From contig NZ_JBDJAF010000001.1 in assembly GCF_039652555.1 (NCBI RefSeq), positions 1,798,001 through 1,862,000 of the forward strand: a stretch of 64,000 nt of DNA, written 5' to 3'. Positions within the stretch are counted from its first letter, which is position 1. Every line of letters starts with the position of its first letter. The notes under the pieces are model-generated. The model worked only from the letters and a program-made list of their open reading frames with translations. It ran no database searches and was not told the DNA's origin. Below are positions 58,549-64,000 of the stretch, one piece after another. The position numbers were made by a program, and so were the translations under genes. The stretch comes from Parafrigoribacterium mesophilum (GTDB taxonomy: Bacteria; Actinomycetota; Actinomycetes; Actinomycetales; Microbacteriaceae).

Positions 58549-60099
58549 GTGAGCGAGACGATGCCCGTGCTTGAAGCGCGGAAGGTCACCAAGAGGTTTG
58601 CCGGCGTAACGGCGTTGGACACCGTGGATTTTGCCATCCACCCCGGTGAGTCGCTGGCTCTCATGGGAGAGAACGGCGCGGGCAAGTCGACCCTGATCAA
58701 GGTGCTCACGGGTGTCTATCAACCGGATGACGGCCAGCTGCTGTTCGAGGGCGAACCGGTGGCGTTCGCTCGCCCACTCGACGCGCAACGCGCCGGGGTG
58801 AGCACGATCTACCAGGAAGTGAATCTGGTGCCGCTGATGTCGGTGGCGCAGAACATCTACCTGGGCCGCGAGCCGAAGAACGCTCTCGGTCTCATCAACT
58901 TCCGCAGCATGTACGCCGATGCCCGGCAGCTGCTGGACACCTACGGCATCGCCGTGGACGTGCGCCGGCCGCTGCGCAGCCTCGCGCTCGGGGTACAGCA
59001 GATGGTGGCGTTGGCGCGCGCCGTGAGCATCAACGCACGTGTTGTCATCATGGACGAGCCAACGTCGTCCCTCGAGGCGCGGGAGGTCGAGACCCTCTTC
59101 CGCGTGATCGGGATGTTGCGCGAAAAGGGTATTGCCATTGTCTATGTCAGCCATCGGATGGACGAAAGCTACCGCGTCTGCGAGAGCATCGTGGTGCTGC
59201 GGGATGGCAAGATCGTCCACCGTGGCCTGCTCGCGGAGCTGCCCCGCGTGGAGTTGGTTTCCATGATGCTGGGCCGATCGGTGGAGGGCAAGCGCGGCGG
59301 AGTGACCGCGTTTTCGGCCGCCCGTTCCACCGACGCGCCCCCGGTGCTGGTCGCCGAGGATCTCAGCCGCAAACATCAAATCGACGGCATCGCCCTGACC
59401 ATCCGCCCCGGGGAGATCGTCGGGTTGGGCGGGCTGCTCGGGTCGGGGCGTTCCGAGACGCTGAAGGCGATGGCCGGTGTGATGCAGCTGGATCGCGGCC
59501 GGGTGCTGGTGGACGGTGCGCCGGTGCGCAGCGGGTCGGTGTCCGCGGCGATCCGCGCCGGCATCGTGATGCTGCCGGAAGATCGCAAGAGCGAGGGCAT
59601 CGTGCCGAACCTGTCGGTGCGTGACAACATTGTGCTGGCCGCGCTCCCGCGGCTGTCCCGCGCCGGGTTCACCTCCCGGGCGAAGCAGGATGCGATCGCC
59701 GACGTCTTCATGAAACGGCTGCACATCAAGGCGTCCAGTCCCGACCAGGCGGTGTCTGAACTGTCCGGCGGCAACCAGCAGAAGGTGATGATCGCCCGGT
59801 GGCTGGCCATGAGCCCGAAGGTGTTGCTGCTGGACGAGCCGACTCGCGGCATCGACGTCGGGGCCAAGGCGGAGGTGCAGGCGCTGATCGATGAGCTGGC
59901 CGCGGAAGGGTTGGCCATCGTGTTGGTGTCGTCGGAAGTGGAGGAAGTGGTGGAGGGTTCCGGCCGCGTCGTTGTGCTCCGGGACGGTTCGGTCGAGACC
60001 GAACTGACCGGTGTGATGGTGGATGAGGAGCATCTGGTGGCCGCCCTGGCCGGAGGCTCCGTTGAGCAGGAACCAGTGGCGACCGGAGTCGACGCATGA
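58549..60099 (+). CDS. Sugar ABC transporter ATP-binding protein (RbsA/YtfR-like, two domains)
   Basis: A 516-residue tandem ATPase from the GTG at 58549 (GGAGGT site; a GTG at 58531 is less likely). Domain 1 has Walker A LMGENGAGKSTLIKVLTGVY and VVIMDEPTSSLEAREVETLF. Domain 2 has GGLLGSGRSETLKAMAGVM, LSGGNQQKVMIARWLAMSP and LLLDEPTRGIDVGAKAEVQA. It energises both permeases that follow. A ~900-codon antisense open frame across it is a composition artefact. Confidence 0.92.
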   Translation: MSETMPVLEARKVTKRFAGVTALDTVDFAIHPGESLALMGENGAGKSTLIKVLTGVYQPDDGQLLFEGEPVAFARPLDAQRAGVSTIYQEVNLVPLMSVAQNIYLGREPKNALGLINFRSMYADARQLLDTYGIAVDVRRPLRSLALGVQQMVALARAVSINARVVIMDEPTSSLEAREVETLFRVIGMLREKGIAIVYVSHRMDESYRVCESIVVLRDGKIVHRGLLAELPRVELVSMMLGRSVEGKRGGVTAFSAARSTDAPPVLVAEDLSRKHQIDGIALTIRPGEIVGLGGLLGSGRSETLKAMAGVMQLDRGRVLVDGAPVRSGSVSAAIRAGIVMLPEDRKSEGIVPNLSVRDNIVLAALPRLSRAGFTSRAKQDAIADVFMKRLHIKASSPDQAVSELSGGNQQKVMIARWLAMSPKVLLLDEPTRGIDVGAKAEVQALIDELAAEGLAIVLVSSEVEEVVEGSGRVVVLRDGSVETELTGVMVDEEHLVAALAGGSVEQEPVATGVDA

Positions 60100-61064
60100 G
60101 GGCGGCCGCCGCGTCGTGGACGCTTCCCGATCGCGGGACCGTGGTCAGCTTCCTGCTGAAGTACGGTGTCTACCTCGCCATCGCGATCCTGCTCGTGTAC
60201 AACTTCTTCTTCACGCCGAACTTTTTCGAATTCGGCAATTTCCGAACCCAATTCGTTCAGGTTGTTCCGGTGCTGATCGTCGGGCTGGGGATGGCGTTGG
60301 TGATCGGGGCCGAGGGGATCGACCTGTCCGTCGGCGCGGTGATGGCGCTGGCGGCGGCGGTGATACCTCTTTACCTGGGTTACGGGTTCTTTCCGGCCGT
60401 GCTCATCGCCGTGGCCGCTGGCGCACTGATCGGAGTGGCCAATGGTGCCATGGTGGCGTTCATCGGCGTGCAGCCGATTGTGGCGACGCTCTCCCTCATG
60501 GTCGCCGGGCGCGGAGTGGCCTTGCTGGTCGCCCACGAGCAAATGAAGCAGGTCATCGACCCCGGCATCCTCGCCATCGGCCGCGGCGACCTGTTCGGAA
60601 TCCCCTGGAACGTCATCATCGCCCTGGCCGCCATTCTCGCCACTTACGTCCTGGTGAACCGCACGACGTTCGGCAAACAGCTGGTCGCGATCGGCGGGAG
60701 CCGGCGGGCGGCCGAGCTGTCCGGACTGCCGGTGAAGCGCATCCTCATGATCATTTACATCCTCTGCGCCGTCCTCGCCGCGATCGCCGGGGTGATCGGC
60801 ACCGCGCGATTGGGCGCCTCCGTTCCGTCCACGCTCGGCAACCTGATCGAGTTGTCGGCCATCACGGCCGTCGTGATCGGCGGAACACCGCTCACCGGCG
60901 GCCGGATCCGCGTCGTCGGCACGGTGGCCGGGGCGCTGCTGCTCCAGTTCATCAGCGCAACGTTGATCAAGCACAACGTGCCGGATGCCTATTCGCAGAT
61001 CGCGCAAGCGCTCATCATCCTGTTCGCCGTCTATATTCAGCGCGGAAAGGCGGCAGTCCGATGA
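60096..61064 (+). CDS. Sugar ABC transporter permease 1 (YtfT-like)
   Basis: A 322-residue, mostly hydrophobic BPD_transp_2 permease. It has VPVLIVGLGMALVIGAEGID, LSVGAVMALAAAVIPLYLGY, GVANGAMVAFIGVQPIVATL and the C-terminal ITAVVIGGTPLTGGRIRVVG signature. Its ATG overlaps the ATPase stop (ATGA). Like E. coli ytfT, it is one of two different permeases in the same operon. Confidence 0.9.
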   Translation: MRAAAASWTLPDRGTVVSFLLKYGVYLAIAILLVYNFFFTPNFFEFGNFRTQFVQVVPVLIVGLGMALVIGAEGIDLSVGAVMALAAAVIPLYLGYGFFPAVLIAVAAGALIGVANGAMVAFIGVQPIVATLSLMVAGRGVALLVAHEQMKQVIDPGILAIGRGDLFGIPWNVIIALAAILATYVLVNRTTFGKQLVAIGGSRRAAELSGLPVKRILMIIYILCAVLAAIAGVIGTARLGASVPSTLGNLIELSAITAVVIGGTPLTGGRIRVVGTVAGALLLQFISATLIKHNVPDAYSQIAQALIILFAVYIQRGKAAVR

Positions 61065-62059
61065 GCACCACCGTCGCAGCCGGTCCCACCACCGACAGCC
61101 AAGCCAAGCGCGAGCGGATCGCGGGGCTGGTGCAGCGGTACGGCGCCGCCATCGTGCTGGTCGTACTCGTGATCACCGGAGCGTTCGCGTTCCCCACCTT
61201 CCCCACCGGCAGCAACTTCAACAACATCGCGACGCAATCCTCGTTCCTGCTCATCGTCGCCATCGGTGAGACGTTCGTCATTCTGGTGGGCGGCGGCGGC
61301 ATCGATCTGTCGGTCGGGTCGATGTTCGCTCTGGGTGGGGTGCTCGCGGCGTACGGATCGGCATTCGGCCCGTTCGGTGCCTTCCTCTTGCCGCTGGTGG
61401 TGTGCGGGCTGGTCGGTGCGTTCCAGGCATTCCTGATTGCCTACGCCAAGATGGACCCTTTCATCGTCACCCTGGCGGGACTGCTCGGCATCCGGGGTCT
61501 AGTGTTCGCCATCACCAACGCGGGGGCCGACACTCCTCTTATTAAGGATGCCGGCACCGTCGCGGTGGGACAGGGGCACGTGTTCGGACTGCGCTGGCCC
61601 GTGATCATCGCCATCGCCATCGTCGTGATCGGCTCGATCATCCTGGCACGCTCCCGCGGCGGGCAGTCGGTGCTCGCTATTGGCGGGTCGGAGAGCGCCG
61701 CCACGCTCATGGGGCTTCCAGTGGCGCGGGTGAAGTTCACCGTGTACGTCCTCAGCGGACTCTGTGCCGGGTTCGGTGGTGCACTGAACGCGGCGTACTC
61801 CTCGTCCGGTGTTCCAGCCGTGGGCGTCGGACTAGAGCTCAGCGCCATCGCCGCGGTCGTGATCGGGGGCACACTGCTCTCCGGTGGTCGGGGAGACCTC
61901 ATCGGCACGACCGCGGGCGTGCTGCTGCTCAGCGTCATCCAGAACATGATCAATCAGGTCGGGTCGCTGAGCTCCTCGGTGCAAAATGTCGTCTCCGGAG
62001 CGTTCCTGGCCATCGTGGTGGTCATCCAGACCGTGCTCTCCAGAACCCAACGCCTCTAA
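61061..62059 (+). CDS. Sugar ABC transporter permease 2 (YjfF-like)
   Basis: A 332-residue BPD_transp_2 permease from the ATG at 61061, overlapping permease 1. It has LIVAIGETFVILVGGGGIDL, SVGSMFALGGVLAAYGSAFG, FIVTLAGLLGIRGLVFAITN and ELSAIAAVVIGGTLLSGGRG. The open frame upstream to 60023 is a shadow of permease 1. The pair of permeases with one tandem ATPase matches ytfQRT-yjfF organisation. Confidence 0.9.
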   Translation: MSTTVAAGPTTDSQAKRERIAGLVQRYGAAIVLVVLVITGAFAFPTFPTGSNFNNIATQSSFLLIVAIGETFVILVGGGGIDLSVGSMFALGGVLAAYGSAFGPFGAFLLPLVVCGLVGAFQAFLIAYAKMDPFIVTLAGLLGIRGLVFAITNAGADTPLIKDAGTVAVGQGHVFGLRWPVIIAIAIVVIGSIILARSRGGQSVLAIGGSESAATLMGLPVARVKFTVYVLSGLCAGFGGALNAAYSSSGVPAVGVGLELSAIAAVVIGGTLLSGGRGDLIGTTAGVLLLSVIQNMINQVGSLSSSVQNVVSGAFLAIVVVIQTVLSRTQRL

Positions 62060-62097
62060 TCGCAAAATCAGACACCACAGGGAAGGTTCCACGCTCC

Positions 62098-63144
62098 ATG
62101 CAGACCGCTAGTTACACCGGCAACCACACCATCGAGATCGGCACCGGCACACCGGCCGCGCCTACGGCAACCGAGGTGCGGATCGAGGTCGCCTACACCG
62201 GCATCTGCGGCACAGACCTGCACATCCTGCATGGCTCGATGGACTCGCGGGTGAAGTTGCCGATCATCATCGGTCACGAAATGTCCGGGGTCATCGCCGG
62301 CGTCGGCGACCAGGTGACGCAGTGGAATGTCGGGGACCACGTAACCGTGATGCCGCTGGATTGGTGTGGCCATTGCCCGGCCTGTCGCGCGGGAAACCAG
62401 CACGTCTGCCAGAACCTGAACTTCATCGGCATCGACTCGCCCGGCGCCCTGCAGGGAAGCTGGAACGTGCAGCAGGATGTGCTGGTGCGGTTGCCGAAGG
62501 ACCTTCGGCTCGACCATGCCGCGCTGGTGGAACCCACCGCGGTGTCCGTGCACGACGTGAGGCGCTCTGGGCTGGTGGCCGGTGAGAAGGCGGTCGTCAT
62601 CGGTGGCGGGCCGATCGGGGTTCTGATCGCGACCACGGCGCGGCATTTCGGGGCCGACGTCGTGGTGATTGAGTTGGACGAGAACCGACGCAAGGCGATC
62701 GCCGACCTCGGGTTCCCCGTCTTGGATCCCCGTGCGGATGACCAGGCCGAGTGGGTGAACCGATGGACGGACGGCGCCGGCGCGGACGTCGTCTTCGAGG
62801 TATCCGGGTCGGCGGCAGCGGTGCTCGCCTCGACGGAACTCGTCAAGGTGCGCGGGCGACTGGTGGTGGTGGCCATCCACCCGGAGCCCAGGCCAATCGA
62901 CCTGAAGCGTCTGTTCTGGCGGGAGCTGACCATCATCGGCACGCGGGTGTATCAGCGGGAGGACTTCGACAAGGCGGTGGAGATGCTCGCGGAAGGGGTG
63001 GTTCCCGCGGACCTGCTGATCACGCGCATCGAACCGCTGTCGGCGACCGCTGATGCGTTCGCGGCGTTGTCGTCCGGGCAGGCGATGAAGATCCTGATCG
63101 ACTGCCAGTCCGACGCGAACGCGCCAGCCGGAGCGGCCGCGTGA
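62098..63144 (+). CDS. Zinc-dependent alcohol dehydrogenase (sorbitol/threonine dehydrogenase-like)
   Basis: A 348-residue medium-chain dehydrogenase. Catalytic zinc ligands are in YTGICGTDLHILHG and IIIGHEMSGVIAGVG; the structural zinc cysteines are in LDWCGHCPACRAGNQHVCQN; the NAD loop is AVVIGGGPIGVLIATTA, followed by VVVIELDENRRKAI with an acidic residue favouring NAD. It probably oxidises a polyol or a sugar-acid hydroxyl of the imported compound. It overlaps the next SDR by four bases. Confidence 0.87.
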   Translation: MQTASYTGNHTIEIGTGTPAAPTATEVRIEVAYTGICGTDLHILHGSMDSRVKLPIIIGHEMSGVIAGVGDQVTQWNVGDHVTVMPLDWCGHCPACRAGNQHVCQNLNFIGIDSPGALQGSWNVQQDVLVRLPKDLRLDHAALVEPTAVSVHDVRRSGLVAGEKAVVIGGGPIGVLIATTARHFGADVVVIELDENRRKAIADLGFPVLDPRADDQAEWVNRWTDGAGADVVFEVSGSAAAVLASTELVKVRGRLVVVAIHPEPRPIDLKRLFWRELTIIGTRVYQREDFDKAVEMLAEGVVPADLLITRIEPLSATADAFAALSSGQAMKILIDCQSDANAPAGAAA

Positions 63145-63896
63145 ACCCGTTCGACCTCACCGGGAAGCTCGCCGTGGTGACTGGCGCACGGCGCGGGATC
63201 GGCCTGGCGATGGCGGAGGGCCTCGCCGCGGCCGGAGCGGACATCATCGGAATCAGCGCCAACCTCGAGCCCACGGGGAGTGAGGTCTCCCGGCGAGTGG
63301 AGGCACTGGGCCGGCGCTTCACCGCCCTGCGCGTGGACTTCGCCGATCGCGGCGCAGTGACGGAACTGGCGGAGGACCTCGCCGGCCGTCCGGTGGACAT
63401 CCTGGTGAACAACGCCGGAACGATCGAGCGCGCCCCTGCGGCCGAGCATTCGGACGAATTGTGGGACCGCGTCATCGCGGTGAACCTCTCCGCGCAGTTC
63501 GTGCTGGCGCGCGCGGTTGGTGGGTCGATGCTCGCGCGGGGCCGAGGCAAGATCATTTTCACCGCGTCGCTATTGAGCTTCCAGGGCGGCGTAAACGTGC
63601 CCGGCTACACCGCGGCGAAATCCGGCGTGGCCGGCCTCACCAAGGCGCTCGCGAACGAATGGGCCGCGCGCGGGGTCAATGTGAACGCGATCGCGCCGGG
63701 CTACATTGCCACCGACAACACGCAGGCGCTGCAGGACGACCCGGCCAGATCCCAGGCCATACTCGACCGGATTCCGGCGGGGCGGTGGGGCAGCGCCGAC
63801 GATCTTGCCGGTGCCACGGTGTTCCTGGCCAGCAGTGCTTCGGACTATGTCAACGGCATCATCCTGCCGGTGGACGGCGGCTGGCTCGGGCGCTGA
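63141..63896 (+). CDS. Short-chain dehydrogenase, KduD-like
   Basis: A 251-residue classical SDR with GTG start overlapping the previous stop. It has FDLTGKLAVVTGARRGIGLA, DILVNNAGTIERAPAAEHSD, the catalytic Ser in IIFTASLLSFQGG, YTAAKSGVAGLTKALANEWA and VNVNAIAPGYIATDNTQALQ. The NNAGTIERAPA, ASLLSFQGG and TDNTQAL segments are those of 2-dehydro-3-deoxygluconate 5-dehydrogenases and relatives. This fits oxidation of a 2-keto-3-deoxy sugar acid produced by the dehydratase of the divergent operon. Confidence 0.85.
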   Translation: MNPFDLTGKLAVVTGARRGIGLAMAEGLAAAGADIIGISANLEPTGSEVSRRVEALGRRFTALRVDFADRGAVTELAEDLAGRPVDILVNNAGTIERAPAAEHSDELWDRVIAVNLSAQFVLARAVGGSMLARGRGKIIFTASLLSFQGGVNVPGYTAAKSGVAGLTKALANEWAARGVNVNAIAPGYIATDNTQALQDDPARSQAILDRIPAGRWGSADDLAGATVFLASSASDYVNGIILPVDGGWLGR

Positions 63897-63911
63897 CGCG
63901 GGTCAGGCGGG

Positions 63912-64000
63912 CTACACCGCGCGGGCCGGTGGAGCGCCGCGGAACGGAGCGACGTCCGGGCCGGTCGTGTCGAGCTCGACGCGGAAGACGCGGCCCGCCA
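63912..64000 (-). CDS. C-terminal end of a probable SMP-30/gluconolactonase-family protein (partial)
   Basis: Minus-strand reading gives 28 residues before the TAG at 63912-63914, including GRVFRVELDTTGPDVAPFRG, with no stop to the window edge. The G-R-V-F-R-V pattern followed by a Pro/Phe-Arg tail resembles the last strand of SMP-30/regucalcin/gluconolactonase proteins. A lactonase would fit the neighbouring sugar-oxidation genes. The call rests on a short tail and the context only. Confidence 0.4.
   Translation of the reverse strand, partial: AGRVFRVELDTTGPDVAPFRGAPPARAV

Noticed and set aside
57307..60033. A 908-codon open frame on the minus strand across the binding-protein and ATPase genes
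   Set aside because: It is exactly antisense to well-supported ABC transporter genes, is rich in His/Arg/Gly/Leu, and has no recognisable domain; long antisense frames are expected in high-GC coding DNA.
59376..61007. A 543-codon minus-strand open frame over the ATPase and first permease
   Set aside because: Antisense to conserved genes with low-complexity composition and no motifs.

Overview
This window is a chromosomal segment of a high-GC Gram-positive actinobacterium. The closest fit is the order Micrococcales, probably family Microbacteriaceae. I infer this from gene content and order (recF-gnd-dnaN-dnaA | rpmH-rnpA-yidD-yidC-khpB-rsmG-parA-parB; trxA-trxB-murJ-DUF6049 | pcnA; ino1 | rpsF-ssb-rpsR-rplI-dnaB; hisC-bkd), from frequent GTG starts and from the actinobacterial inositol-phosphate synthase. 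The genus cannot be fixed from sequence alone. No rRNA, tRNA, CRISPR array, insertion sequence or prophage was seen.

Layout. (a) 1-10.9 kb is the origin region: recF (cut by the left edge), gnd, dnaN and dnaA on the minus strand, a DnaA-box-bearing dnaN-dnaA interval (likely oriC), and on the plus strand the rpmH-to-parB cluster with two perfect parS sites and a dense array of palindromic repeats. (b) 10.9-19.2 kb holds an aminotransferase, thioredoxin/thioredoxin reductase, the lipid II flippase MurJ with a large DUF6049-like envelope protein, and a CCA-adding enzyme. (c) 19.2-24.1 kb has ino1 facing the rpsF-ssb-rpsR-rplI ribosomal/replication operon and dnaB; a second cluster of DnaA-box-like 9-mers precedes dnaB. 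(d) 24.1-33.6 kb has small membrane proteins, purB, a WXG100-like protein paired with a GYSQGG hydrolase, hisC and a branched-chain/pyruvate 2-oxoacid dehydrogenase operon (E1a, E1b, E2; no E3). (e) 33.6-37.7 kb is a zinc-homeostasis island: znuA-znuC-znuB-zur preceded by a candidate Zur box, followed by rpmB-rpmG-rpsN encoding ribosomal proteins without the zinc-binding cysteine pairs. (f) 37.8-51.9 kb is mixed housekeeping/accessory: HU, a CopD-CtaG fusion, a PIF1-like helicase, a heme-oxygenase-like protein lacking the usual proximal histidine, DinB, dienelactone hydrolase, YceI, a GT-C glycosyltransferase and acyl-CoA genes. (g) 51.9-64 kb is an accessory carbon-catabolism locus: a recombinase-like protein lacking catalytic residues, then two divergent operons. 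The minus-strand one encodes an enolase-superfamily sugar-acid dehydratase, a polyol-dehydrogenase-like SDR, an aldehyde dehydrogenase and a LacI regulator. The plus-strand one encodes a YtfQRT-YjfF-type sugar ABC importer, a zinc alcohol dehydrogenase and a KduD-like SDR. A probable SMP-30 lactonase tail sits at the right edge.

How the parts work together. Region (a)/(c) is the replication and segregation core: DnaA, DnaN, RecF, DnaB, Ssb, ParA, ParB, parS. Region (e) couples zinc uptake, a zinc sensor and zinc-sparing ribosomal proteins. Region (g) reads as uptake of a sugar or polyol followed by oxidation, lactone opening, dehydration and further oxidation, i.e. a non-phosphorylative route whose substrate is unknown. 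Several families of short palindromic repeats lie at gene ends across the window.
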